The notes beneath the pieces were generated by a model. That model saw only the letters and a program-made list of their open reading frames with translations, was not told where the DNA came from and searched no databases. Below, in pieces: positions 18,938 through 29,500 of a stretch of DNA of 64,000 bases. Made by a program: the position numbers and the translations under genes. Source of the DNA: Vickermania ingenoplastis (taxonomy: Eukaryota; Euglenozoa; Kinetoplastea; Trypanosomatida; Trypanosomatidae); assembly GCA_010157825.1 (NCBI GenBank), contig VFSE01000340.1:124001-188000 (forward strand), written 5' to 3'. The stretch's first letter is position 1, and each line of letters starts with the position of its first letter.

Positions 18938-19662
18938 CCAGAGTCAATGCCTCGGCGGAGCGTGTGTATGTGTATGTGTATGTGTATGTGTGTGCGAGAT
19001 CTCGACTTTCTGCGATCTTGTCGAAATGAGCGGTGAATAAGCAATGGAGTAAGAAATAAGGAATGAGCCTCGAAAAAAAATGCAACGTAGGACAAGAAAA
19101 GAAAAAAAAAGAAAAGGAAAAAAAAAAGGAAACGAGAGAGCTCGCTTGCTTGCTTGCTTGTTTTATATATATATATATATGATTAGTCTGTATTATTATT
19201 ATTATTGCTTGTTGTGATTTGCAATTATTTTGAGCGTTTGTTTTCTTTTTCTTTTCGATGGCGAGTGTGATGAAAACTGTTGTTGTTGTAAGAAGAAGAG
19301 AGGAGAGAAAGAAAAAAATAATAATAATAATAATAATACGAAGAAATGAACCCTTCATTCGATCCATGTAGTAGAGTAGAGACAGCGCTATATCCCTAAT
19401 CGAGTCCTCTTTTTTGTGGTTGCTGCTGCTTTCTCCACCGAGACCAATTAACGACTCACTCGGAGGGGATTATGATGTGGGTACTTCACTACGCAGTAGT
19501 AAGTAGCACATCTGCGTCTCCTCGCTGTTTGGTTGCTTGCTTCGACCGATAAGGACGAGAGATGGTATGCTGTTGCTCTCGGTCCCTTTCAAGATGGTTG
19601 GCTCCACCGCCCCCCCCCCCTCCCCCTCCCTCCCTCCCTCCCTCCCTCCCTCCTTGTTGATC
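18938..19662. other. Intergenic region, repeat-rich
   Basis: Contains GTATGT repeats near 18965-18990, GCTT repeats near 19144-19160, a TA run at 19163-19180, AAT units at 19317-19338 and a C-run followed by CCCT repeats at 19610-19653. No gene was recognised. The left part may belong to the 3' UTR of the broken gene to the right. Confidence 0.6.
19610..19653. repeat. C-run followed by (CCCT)n
   Basis: About 11 C followed by CCCT units; G-rich on the coding strand. It lies just beyond the last coding-like segment of the broken gene. Confidence 0.9.
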
Positions 19663-21240
19663 TCATCGGTCTTCCAGAATGCCACAGGCGAAGTAGTGAA
19701 GTCGATCGAGAGCTTGCGGTCGAAGCAGCCGGTTCACATTGGATCGATGTGCTCTTCGTGTGATATGTGATAGAAATCTTTTTCGTTAGGAAGTACGAGA
19801 CGGGCCGCTCGTGGAACACCACCTCCACGAAGGTGGGGCGAGGTGACCGCAGTTGAGCGGCCTCGGAGAGTGCCGTATCCCCGCTCGTATCCTTCCCTCC
19901 CCCCTTGTCCACCTTGTCCTCCTGGGGGGGGTGCGCGCCTCCATGTGATCCAGCACGAGGTGCAGCAGGCGACCTACCTCCTCCTCTGGGGCCTTCAAGG
20001 CGATGCAGTCAATCGACGTTCGCCCGTCCCCGTCTCTGACCGTGTGAAGTCTATTCCATGCGGGGTCCTCATGAGCGCCTCCACCACCTTCATCGGTCCA
20101 AAGCACAAAAAGTGGAAGAGAATGGGCCGATCGGTGCCACGCACTTTTGTCAAAACCTATGAAGAGGAAAGAGGGGAGGGTTACCCACGCTGCAATCCTA
20201 TCGATTAAAGCTTGGCCGTGACATCTGCCCCAAAAGAGAGAGAGAGAGATCCCGCAGCTGCTGCATCGTCACCGCATTTGACTGCGGCTTCCAGGAACAG
20301 GACTGGAGAATGGCTCTGAGGCGTCGAGTTGGATGAAGTTCTGCGTAGCAAGAGAATGCCTTGTGGTGAACGTCGAGCATCCGATCCCAGTCGTCCAGAT
20401 CCTCCAGCGGCAGCGCCTTCAGGGTAAGGGTGTAGTTCATTCGTTCGGTAATTATTTCGTAATACGGCACACGAGCAGCAATCAACTCAGGGAAATACGA
20501 GGGAGAGCCGCTGCGCCGCCGCCGCCGCCGCCGCCGTATGTTCAAGAACTCTAACCGCGCTTCTTCCAGCAGGGTCCCCAGTGCTGCTGTAAGGGGCCGT
20601 TCGCGTGGCAGTCCGCCCGGCGATTCATTCAGTGTCGTCACCCTCGCCGCCATTGCTTCCTTGGGCTCCGCGTTCGGGTTGGCAGTACGCGCCAACTCCT
20701 TCGTCGCCCCATCGCACTGGATCCCTGGGGTGGGCCGCAGGGCGTCAAGCAGCTCCGCCGTCGCAGCCCCAAAGGCCGCGTGGTCCCCCTCGAGTCGCCC
20801 CAGGCGCGTCTCCACCTCGCGCTGCAGCGCCCGCAGCGGGGACTGTGCGGCCATCCCCAGTGCGTCGACCTGCTGGCGTAGCGCCGTTAGCTTCAGCAGC
20901 GGCGCCTGGATGTTCGCCTCCGGCTCGATCGGCGGCGTCACGACGGCCTCATCAAGCGCTTCTTGATGGCCGACCTCGCCAATGAGCAGCTGTATCTGCT
21001 GCTTTGCTTGCCGGGTCACCTCCGTCATGCCCTTCATGCAGTGTTGGCACAGCGCCCTCCTCCTCCTCGTCTGCCGTGGCTCTCGTTTGTGCTTGTACGT
21101 CTTCCTCGTAGCGCATCTTTTTGCTCTTCCATCTTGCGTAGCAGCGCTCGCACCAGACCCTTCGCGGAGCAGCACCCTTCCTACACCACAGCAGAGGTTT
21201 CGGGGGCCGCAGCGGCAGCAAAAGGTTCAGCTTCTACCAT
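19663..21240 (-). pseudogene. Broken host gene, ankyrin-like C-terminal part
   Basis: Coding-quality sequence passes through all three minus frames. An ATG at 21240, preceded by a pyrimidine tract and AG, opens a frame that stops after 19 codons. Coding-like segments follow in a second frame (about 21120-21060) and then in a long third frame (about 21050-20240, 279 codons from an internal ATG at 21037) with a helical Ala/Leu/Glu-rich protein. At the CT repeat at 20238-20249 the coding signal moves frame again into an ankyrin-like segment (DGDGRTSIDCIALKAPEEEV). It moves once more at the C8 run near 19924-19931. I do not recognise the intact family. Alternatively, the 279-codon frame is a shortened functional gene, or assembly errors explain some breaks. 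Confidence 0.6.
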
Positions 21241-21643
21241 CTGCTCCACACAGTAGTGAAGTAAATCACAGTCGCTTAGGATCCCAGGTGAATAAAAAAG
21301 AAGAGAGAAGGAAGGTGAATAAGCGGGTGTCTGTGTGTGTGTCTGAAAGCCATTTTTTTCTGCGTTTTTTTTTTGCACAAATGGAAAAGAGAGGGAGAAA
21401 GAATAAAAAAAATATTTCAAAAAAAAAAAGAATAAAATGTTGTTGTTGTTGTTTTCTTCGCTTGTTCTGCGCTGGAGGGGAGAGAGAAGTTGGTTACCGG
21501 CAAGATGGAGGGGAGGTCAGGGACCTAACGCATCAAAAAAAAAGAAGAAGAAGAACTGATCACTACCGCAACCGATTCTTCACTGTATTCATACCTTTCT
21601 TCCGTCTCTCTCTCTCTCCCCCTCTTGAGTGCACGTGAGCGTG
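21241..21643. other. Intergenic region, no gene seen
   Basis: A-runs near 21420-21430 and 21535-21545 and a TTG repeat near 21438-21452. It presumably holds the splice signal of the broken gene to the left and the 3' UTR of the gene to the right. Confidence 0.6.
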
Positions 21644-22614
21644 TCAGCCCGTGTACCGGGGCCCTGGTGTTGTACTCTTGAGCTTCCCCCATCGCAACTG
21701 CGGGTGATCCAACCAGAGACCTCTTTTAAACTCTTGCATTGGTGTGGGGCGGCGCTCCCGCCGGGTATGCTTCGACGTCTCCTCCTTTGACGATGAGGAT
21801 GTCCCATGCTCACTCTTTTGGTACGGCGATCCGCCGCTCGGTGTTCCCGCCAGGCCGCCACCAAACGCTGGCGACTGCCGCAGATCCTCATCCCCACCGT
21901 CCGCCGGGTCCATCCCTCGCATCAGCACGCTGTGGCGATCCAACGCACCACCGCCACCGCCATTTCTACTCGTGCATTCGCTTCCCTCCACCCCTCCACA
22001 AGGTGGATGTGCGGCGTCGCCGTCCGCCCCGCGCCGCTCCCCAGCCGCTTCTTCATCGTTTCGCCATTTGGCGGTGGCACTGAAGCCGTCGAAGTCCTCC
22101 AGGCTCGTGAGCTGCATCCGCTGCTGGAAGCGCCGCGTCCACACCTCGCCCGCCGCCGCATCCCCCAGCCGCAGCGCGCAGCGGCGGAGTGCAGAGGTGA
22201 GCTTGAAAGACATCCCGACGCGGCTGGGCTGCGGGATCGGGCTGGCCGGGTCAGCGAGCGTGGCCCACAGCCCCTCGCCGCGATCGAGGGCCTCCTCCAG
22301 CTCCTGAGGGAAGCGAGACTGGGAGAGAAGGAGGGTCAGGCGCAGCTCCGCGTCGAGCTGCTGCAGGGCCTGGACGCCATTCGCCCCACCACCCACCGCA
22401 GACGATCTCCCTGCGTTGTTCGCGAGCATCTGTCGGAGTTGATCGCGAAGCTGGAGAATGGCCTTGGCGTTCCGATCGCGGCTCGCCGCGGCGCCCCCAG
22501 CTCCAAACCCTGCAGGGTTGCTGCTGCCTTGGGGGTAGCTGCGCATCGCCTCCTCCCATGGTTCCTCCGCCACCGCGGTTTGATCCCCAGCTCCAGCCCT
22601 CACGCCGCCTTGCG

Positions 22615-22645
<31 letters not shown>

Positions 22646-23002
22646 ATAAGGCCCGCTCCCCAGCGCACCGCCCCAGGTACCGGTCACTGGTGCACTTTGC
22701 CCAGACCCAGGTCGTGCTCCCTGTAGGGCGCTCCTGGTGCGATGAAAGATGCTCATGGTGGCACCGCCATCCCCTCCTCCTTCTGCAGTCATCCGTGTGG
22801 GGCAATAGAGCGGCATCAGCGGTGGTGGAGATCGCTGTGTGGATGTCTCGGGGCGGGGGAAGGGAGGCCACCTTCTTCTTGTTGTTGAAGCGTCTGCTGT
22901 GGGTCGTGGGAGGAACGGATCCGTCCATCTCTCTCGCGCCACTGGCAGCAGCCGTCGCGAAGAACCGAGCCGAAAAAAAAGAAGAGTGGCATACCGCATC
23001 AT
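21644..23002 (-). CDS. Probable mitochondrial protein, function unknown
   Basis: 452 codons from the ATG at 23002. The N-terminus MMRYATLLFFRLGSSRRLLP is basic and hydrophobic without acids, as in mitochondrial presequences. The longer upstream frame is encoded by a GATGGC-type tandem repeat and is disregarded. Residues 145-330 are ordered and helical (QLRDQLRQML, then a KLTSALRRCALRLGDAA segment). The rest is Ser/Gly-rich linker, including a run of 10 Ser. The C-terminus is short and basic (LRWGKLKSTTPGPRYTG). No family recognised; mitochondrial ribosomal or RNA-processing proteins of kinetoplastids often look like this. Confidence 0.7.
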
Positions 23003-23493
23003 GGCGGTGGTATATCCCTTACGGATGATGGCGATGATGGCGATGATGGCGATGATGGCGGTGATGGCGGCGATGGACTTCGCGGAAGCAAAAAGGGTTA
23101 AACGGATGGACAAGGGGTGGTAGGAAAAAGAATAATACTAATAATAATGGGTGAGGCCGGGCAAATACTAAAAGAAAATGGGGAAGTAGCATGAGAGGCG
23201 GAGATACGTTTTTACCAATCTGTAGTCCTTTGGCAGGACTCCTAAGCGAAAGAGAGGAAAAAAAAGTTCTGAATGTATTGTTTGTTTGTTTGTTTTTCCT
23301 TTTCCTTCTCAAGGATTTGGGTGGTGGGGAGGAAGAGAACTTACTAGTTACTCGATTTCGTGGTGAACTTTACTTTTCCACACACAACAACAACAACAAC
23401 TACAAGAAAGGAAAAGGAAACTGCGAGAGTGGTCACCGAAACACTAGTGAGCAATTGCTGTCAGCTCGTTGTCGGGGAGGGGGGCACACGCGC
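23003..23493. other. Intergenic region, no gene seen
   Basis: Besides the 9-bp repeat it holds a TTTG run near 23279-23292 and an AAC run near 23384-23400. Nothing else was recognised. Confidence 0.6.
23025..23077. repeat. Tandem GATGATGGC-type repeat
   Basis: About five to six units of a 9-bp repeat (GATGATGGC and variants) directly upstream of the mitochondrial-type gene. It lies between the probable splice acceptor and the previous gene. Confidence 0.85.
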
Positions 23494-24363
23494 CTACTCC
23501 ATCCCAGGAGTACCGCAGTTGCCTCCCATACCCGAAAAACACTTCTCGAGGTCACTTTCGCCGTTCTCCTCCTCCACATCGCGGTCCTGCACCTCCATCT
23601 CGTCGATCACCTGCAGGGTCTCATCCAGCAAACTGCAGAGGTTGGACACGTATGTCACGCTCGTAGCGTCCATGGGGCGGAAGGACACGAGATTGTAGTC
23701 CTGCAGCACTCGACTCACTTGCTGGGTCATGGCCCGAAATCGATCCGGCAGTCGCGAGAGATCGAGGTGTTCAAAGTCGCACATGCAGAAGTGTTCGAGC
23801 ACGTCTGTTCGGAACGTGGTGGAGAGCAGGTCGCACTTGGTCAGGACGTTGATGAAGGGGCAGTCGAACCACACCATGCTGCTGAGGCAGAACATACACC
23901 CCGCAATGAACTTCCCACCATCTGCAGTGGTGGAGAGCGCGTCGAGTACGTACACCACCGTAACGAAATACCCTTGTCGCTTGAGGAGCTGCACCAGGGC
24001 AGGGACCGCCGGCTCATTCGAGAGGACCTCCACCTGCCCCGGCATGTCCACGATAACAAAGTCTTCCTCGTAGTCTCCCAGCTGCTCGGCGACCCAGTTG
24101 GCCCCTTGGCTCACGATGTACTCCATGCAAAAAACGAGACCCCCGTTCGGGCCTAGCTGTTTACTCTCCATCACGTCCTCGAGGGAAATCAACTCCCGAA
24201 TGTCCAGCGAGGGCTCGTAGGCTAAGGGGTCCTCCGCGGCGGGGTCGAAGTTTGCAATATGGGTGGAGCGGCCCTTGGTCGCATAGTGCTCCTGCAGCAC
24301 GGTGCACAGGGTGCTCTTCCCAGCACCAGCAGGGCCGATCACCACAACGGCATACTTGCCCAT
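23494..24363 (-). CDS. GPN3: GPN-loop GTPase 3
   Basis: 289 codons, normal length for the family. GPN-loop GTPases form GPN1-GPN3 and GPN2-GPN3 complexes that assemble RNA polymerase II and escort it to the nucleus. Visible motifs: P-loop GPAGAGKST at residues 10-18; the diagnostic Gly-Pro-Asn insertion at 71-73 within LGPNGGLVFCMEY; the G3 motif DMPGQ at 106-110; the G4-like TKCD at 175-178. The GLVFCMEY context after the GPN triplet is the form typical of GPN3. The C-terminus is acidic. Five bases upstream of the ATG lies a 34-bp perfect AT palindrome. Confidence 0.93.
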   Translation of the reverse strand: MGKYAVVVIGPAGAGKSTLCTVLQEHYATKGRSTHIANFDPAAEDPLAYEPSLDIRELISLEDVMESKQLGPNGGLVFCMEYIVSQGANWVAEQLGDYEEDFVIVDMPGQVEVLSNEPAVPALVQLLKRQGYFVTVVYVLDALSTTADGGKFIAGCMFCLSSMVWFDCPFINVLTKCDLLSTTFRTDVLEHFCMCDFEHLDLSRLPDRFRAMTQQVSRVLQDYNLVSFRPMDATSVTYVSNLCSLLDETLQVIDEMEVQDRDVEEENGESDLEKCFSGMGGNCGTPGME

Positions 24364-24908
24364 CTTATAGTATAATATATATATATATATATATATTATA
24401 CTTTACTTCTTGTTTGGATGGCACTAGTTTCCTCAAACGCTTTCTCTCTCTCTCTCTCTCTCTCTCGCACGACTGAAGAGAAAGTAGAATATAAAATAAT
24501 TAAAAAAAACGCTGCACACACAGACTTGGGCGTGTTGCTTGCTACTCGTGTTTTCCTTGGCTTTATCATTATTATTATTATTATTATTATTATTGGTGCC
24601 CCCCCCAATTCCCAATTGAAGCATTAAAAAAAGAAGAAAGAAAGGAAAAGTTGGTTCGGCTGCCACGTCGTTCGGTGTTTCGCACAACACACGGAGATCA
24701 AAAGGCGAAGGGGGAGCGACTCCTACGGCAGAGGAAGGCAGTGGAGCTCTCGCAAAAGACCTCAACGGTTCATGGTGGGTTGTTGTTGTTGTGTGTTGTT
24801 GTTGATGATTATTTTCTTTTTTTCTGATGGTGGAGAATAGATAACTTTTCTTTTCTTTTCTTAGTAGTAGTTGATGGGGCCTGCTGTTTCTCGTCGCTCC
24901 TTTCTTGC
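24364..24908. other. Intergenic region, repeat-rich
   Basis: Holds the 34-bp palindrome, a TC run at 24441-24466, an ATT run at 24567-24594, a C-run near 24599-24606 and GTT repeats near 24779-24803. No gene was recognised. Confidence 0.65.
24369..24402. repeat. 34-bp perfect palindrome next to the GPN3 start codon
   Basis: The sequence equals its own reverse complement over 34 bases: AGTATAATAT, then an alternating AT core, then ATATTATACT. In the GPN3 transcript it could form an AU-rich hairpin ending 5 nt before the AUG if the acceptor lies upstream of it. A TCTACTTTCTCTTCAG site near 24475 is a plausible acceptor. Confidence 0.9.
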
Positions 24909-26138
24909 CTACCCCGGCCGCACCAAGTTCTTGCTCATAAAGGTCGGCTGATACGTGGGGGGCGGCAGCGGGGGTGGAGGCCTGCCTCGGGCGCTGGAAG
25001 GGGCCGCGGACGGGTCCTCCTCTGCCCCGTCCACCTCCTCCACACGGAGCCGCTTCGTGGCGCCCTCCTCCTTCTCCTTCTCCTTCTCCTCGCCCTCCGC
25101 TCGCTCTGCGGCTGCGGTGGAGTTGGAGAGGTGTGACGTATCGGTAGCAGGGGTAGCGGCAGCGCGCACCGATCGTGCCGTACTCGGCACCGGTCCGTCC
25201 AGGAGTAGGTCGGATAACCGAAACGTCTTGAGGACCTCGAAGTAGGTCCACTGCAGCTTCTGCTTGAGGGTCTCGTCGGTGAGCAGCGCCTCCTGGCGCC
25301 GGGCGAGCGATGCCTTGGCGAACTTCATCTTCTCCTCCACCATTGTTTTCAGGTAGTTCACGGAGCTGTACCGATCCACCAGTCGCTCCTCGGTTTCGTC
25401 ATCCTTTGCGTCCAGAATCAATCGGTAGGACCTCACAAGACCCTGAAAGAGCTCATGCCGGGGGTCGCTCTCGAGTAGGAACTGGAGAGAGGCGTTGTTC
25501 GTCCGCTGCTGCTTCTCCAGCAGCTCGTGTACGAACGCTTCACCGTACTTGCTCACGTACTGCGCCGTGAGAACAATGAGCTCCATCGTCAGCGGGTGGA
25601 CCTCGAGGGTCCCGTCGTGGAAGTTACAGCTGTACTGCGAGGGGTGCGGATCCTGCTGGTAGCGGCGCGCGGCCGCTTCGATTTCCGCTAGTTGCGCCTC
25701 CTGCGCCGCGGCCTCGGCGCTACCGACAGGGGCGACGGTGCCGCCCTCCATCCGAACCATGCCATCCAGTGTCCGGGTGGTCGTCGTCGTCGTTGTCGTC
25801 GCGGAACTGGATTTCGCCCCGGCGCTGCCTTCAGGCTGCGGGGTGGACTTGGACCCCTGCATCCGCTGCTCAAACGCCTCGCGAGCCGCTGGATTCTCGC
25901 GGAAGTTTGTCAGCTCCTGGAGAAAAAAGGGGTAAAAGACGTGTGACGGGGTGGCGTAGAGGTAGTGATCGCGATGAGCGGAGAGAAATACCTTGGCAAG
26001 GATTTTCTCGGCCTGCTGCTTGTCGCGCTTGCTTAGCTTCGCGGCAAACTGCCGTATCTTGTCAATCAGGTCGGGCCCCGGGGTGATGATCGTCGGCGGG
26101 GCGCCTGCGGTGGGAGAAGACCCAGTCGAGTCCGCCAT
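24909..26138 (-). CDS. SF3A1: Splicing factor 3A subunit 1 (PRP21/SF3A1)-like, SURP domains
   Basis: 409 codons. SF3A1 is part of the U2 snRNP SF3a complex. Two SURP-type modules are visible. A divergent one is at about residues 24-82 (DLIDKIRQFAAKLSKRDK through YPFFLQELTNFRE). A canonical one is at about residues 185-245 (LTAQYVSKYGEAFVHELLEK, SDPRHELFQGLVRSYRLIL). A helical segment follows (250-310) and then a charged, Pro-rich tail. The C-terminal ubiquitin-like domain of animal SF3A1 is absent. Splicing factors of this kind serve both trans-splicing and the few cis-introns in kinetoplastids. The start ATG at 26138 lies downstream of a TTCTTCTTCTCTC tract. Confidence 0.8.
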   Translation of the reverse strand: MADSTGSSPTAGAPPTIITPGPDLIDKIRQFAAKLSKRDKQQAEKILAKVFLSAHRDHYLYATPSHVFYPFFLQELTNFRENPAAREAFEQRMQGSKSTPQPEGSAGAKSSSATTTTTTTTRTLDGMVRMEGGTVAPVGSAEAAAQEAQLAEIEAAARRYQQDPHPSQYSCNFHDGTLEVHPLTMELIVLTAQYVSKYGEAFVHELLEKQQRTNNASLQFLLESDPRHELFQGLVRSYRLILDAKDDETEERLVDRYSSVNYLKTMVEEKMKFAKASLARRQEALLTDETLKQKLQWTYFEVLKTFRLSDLLLDGPVPSTARSVRAAATPATDTSHLSNSTAAAERAEGEEKEKEKEEGATKRLRVEEVDGAEEDPSAAPSSARGRPPPPLPPPTYQPTFMSKNLVRPG

Positions 26139-26529
26139 GTTTTAGTTATATGTGTAGATCTCTTGTCTTCTTCTTCTCTCTTTTTTGTTTTCTTCTCCCC
26201 ATAGTAAGCGGGGGAGTGAGAAGAGTTACGGGTCGAGAGAGATACGGAAAGGAAGAAAAAAAAATTGAAGCAGCAATGCAGATAGGTATCCAGAAATAAT
26301 ACTAATCCTGTGTGTGTGTGTGTGTTGTATATTAACATCGTCGTGAGGTCTTGACCATCAAAAAATTTAAACAACAAAAAGACCTCGTAAAGGAAGGTGT
26401 TTGCTATGTTACTTTATCTTGCTATCAAATGTGTGTGTGGGGTGGGGGGGGGGACCTTTTTTTCGACTTCATGATATGTTTTGCCTGTTTGTTTGTTTGT
26501 TTGTTTTTTTTTTTAACTTTACTTTCACT
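26139..26529. other. Intergenic region, no gene seen
   Basis: Contains a GT run near 26311-26324, a G-run near 26443-26452, a TTTG run near 26485-26500 and a T-run near 26503-26512. Confidence 0.6.
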
Positions 26530-29500
26530 CTACGTCTGAAGAACACTATCGTGGCTCCATTCCGAGTCATCGCTCTCCACGTCCGAATCGCTATTGCTGC
26601 ATTCGTAGCCATACTGCCGATCCCCCGCTGGTTCTCCCTTCCTCCACCCGACCCCGAGCCCGAGCAACAGACCCACGAGAAACCCACCCGTGTGCCCCGC
26701 GTGGGTCGAGAGCAGTACCATCGTGAGCTTCGCCCGGCGCCGCAGATCCCCTGCGGTGGCCGTCGGGCTCACGGGTGGGAGACCCAGCATGAAGTGCCCC
26801 CCGTGCGATGCGATCACGTCCCAGCACCGCAGCCACCACGACCAGGCGACCTGCTGCAGCAGCAGCGAACACGCGCTGAAGCGCTCCCTTAGGCCCGAGA
26901 TGGTCAGCCAGCTCCGCCAGCCCTGCGTGTGCGTCGATCCCCGCGGCCGCGGCCAGAAGCCCGGAGAAATATGGATTATGTACAGGGCGGCTGGCCGCGG
27001 TGTGCTGGCCCTCGTCCATCGATTCCCACCCGGCGGCGATGCCGCCGCCGTCCCACGCCGAGCTGCTGGAACTAAACGGGCTCGGCTTGGGCAACACGGT
27101 GGTCATGGTCGCGTACACATCCAGATCCATCGGGTTCGCGGCAAGGGCGTACACGTAGATGAAGTGGGCGGCGGTGGTGCCCATCATCGAAACACCGTGG
27201 AGCAACGAGGCGATGGGCGGTGGCGGGGGTGGGGGTGGGAGGGTTTGGTGTAGCCGTTCAAACAGCGGCACCACGAGCCGCGCCAGTGGCGAGGAGGGAG
27301 AGGAAAGAATAGAAACCGACGGCGGCACCACCATACGCCGCAACCCAAAAAAAAAAGAGCCGCCTCCGCCTCCACTGGTGGAGCCTCCTGTTGTTGTTGT
27401 ACCTTCCAATGAGAGGTGTAACAGGTCCGCCGTGGTGTGGGTCAGCTCGCTCGCCGCTGTTGAAGGGTGTGGTGGTGGCTGTCGGCGCTGCCACCACCAC
27501 CACCAGCGACTGCTGTTCGTCGTCTGCGCCACCACCGCCGTCACACTTGACTCCGTGTCGTTCTGGAACCCCGAGGCGGCTGCGGCTGCGGCTCTGGATC
27601 GCTTCTGCTTGGCGCTGCTACGCTGCGAGGTGGACGGAGAAGCACTCCGGCTGCTCGTGTGCGGGTAGGTGGTCGAGTCCTCGGGCAGCAGGGAGGGCAG
27701 TCGGGCCCCCGCCGCTGCTGGCCGAGGGTGGTGACGCGGCGACACCACCCCGTGCTCCCTGCCCGCTTCTCGTACAGGTGGTGGCGCGGGCGTGCTGGTG
27801 CTGGTGGTGGTGGTGGTGGTGCTGGTGGTTCTCTCCAGCTCTTCACCACCGCGACGGTCTTCTCCAGCCCCAGCTCCAGTTTCGGCTCCGGCGGATGTTG
27901 GGGTGGGCAACACCGGCGAGGTCCCCGTAGAGATCCTTCCCTCCTGCGGGAGCGACGGTAGAGCGGTGGTGGCGACCTCGTGGCACACGCCCCCTCCACC
28001 ACCACCTCCACCATGACAGCGACGACGCCGTGGACCGGATGCGGGAAAAGATGGTACCCCGTCATCCCGATGGTACCGCCGGGCGTCATCTCTGGCGAGT
28101 TTCTGCACAAAAGAGATCAAGATGCGCTGGCACTTGCGGCGCCACCACCACAGCCGCCACACCCAGATCCCCACATTATAACCCATCGAACACGCCACGC
28201 CGGCCGAGGCGCCGCACGCCTTCCGCCCCACCACCACACGCATCTCAAACCATTGCTGGGCGAGTTTTAAGGCAGCAAAAGTGGCTGGGCAGAAGCTAGC
28301 AGCAGCAACAGAAGCACTCGTGGTCCTCTGGCGGTGTGCCGTGGCACTGGCCCCACCCTCCTTATCCTTATCCTTGGGGCCGGAAGGGGGGGGCTCCCCG
28401 GAGGCGTAGCCCAAGACGGCGGGCACCCAGAGCCGCATGGACGCGAAAGCGGAGGTCCCTGCGTCTGCCGTCGCCTCCACGACGGGGCACTGGTACACGG
28501 GTGACGAGGTCCACAGCGAGGACGGCGCCATGACGTTTGGAAAAAACGCGTGTGTCACGCCGGCAAGGATGGAGGCCGGGTGGTACGTGCTGCGCCGTCG
28601 CTTCGCCTTCCCCTCCGCACTCGGCAGCAGCAGCAGGCCGTCCTGCAGCAGCTGCCAGTACCGCCAGCACAGGCCGCGGTACCACAGCCACTCCCCCCCC
28701 ATCCCGCCCAGAATAGAACCGATGTAGAAGACGGCGAGCTCGCACCCAACAGTGCGCAGGCAGCACCACCCCAGCCGGCGCCACGAGATCAGAAGCCAAT
28801 GCGGCGTGGAGCGTGAGACCGGATGGTCTTTCGTGAGCGGCTCGGCATGCCCAGAGCCAGAGATGGTCGGGTGGCTAGCTGCTATCTCTCCCTCCGATCC
28901 GATGGTTGGGCGGGACCTCGCTGCCTGCTCTTCTCCTGCAGAGCGCTGGGGATCCTGGTGCGAGCCATGCGGTGTTGTCGTCGCCCGCCGATGGCAGGCA
29001 CTAGAGGTGGCGGTGGATGGTGCGGCATCGGCGGGGTCGCAGATAAGAATCTTGTCCACCACGCGCGTCGCCTGCATACCGGCCCAGAGCCGCTTCATCT
29101 TGCCCTCCCACGCGGCGGAGGAGGACGGCGGCCTTCTCCTGGAACGCCTCGAGTCGCGGTAGCCCGACGCAGTGGCGGCGGCGGCGCTGCCCACCTGCGG
29201 CTCTCCCTCCTCCCCAGCAGAACAGCTGCTCTGGATTACCTGCGCCTTGCCGCCAAGGGAGGCCGCCACCGCCGCCCGAGTTTGTGTTGGTGGTGCGCCT
29301 CCATGATCCCCCTGCCTTCTGTGGCGACGCTTCTGCTGGGCCGTCGATGTCTGACGTCCCTCACCCCCGCCGCCGCCGCCGCCGCCGCCGTCGCGCCGCA
29401 GCTTTTTTCCCTTGGCAGCCAAGCCGCCGCGCCGCAGCCGCTCTGGCACATCGACGACGAAGTCCCTCTCCAGCTCCGCGATCCAGTTTGCCACAATATT

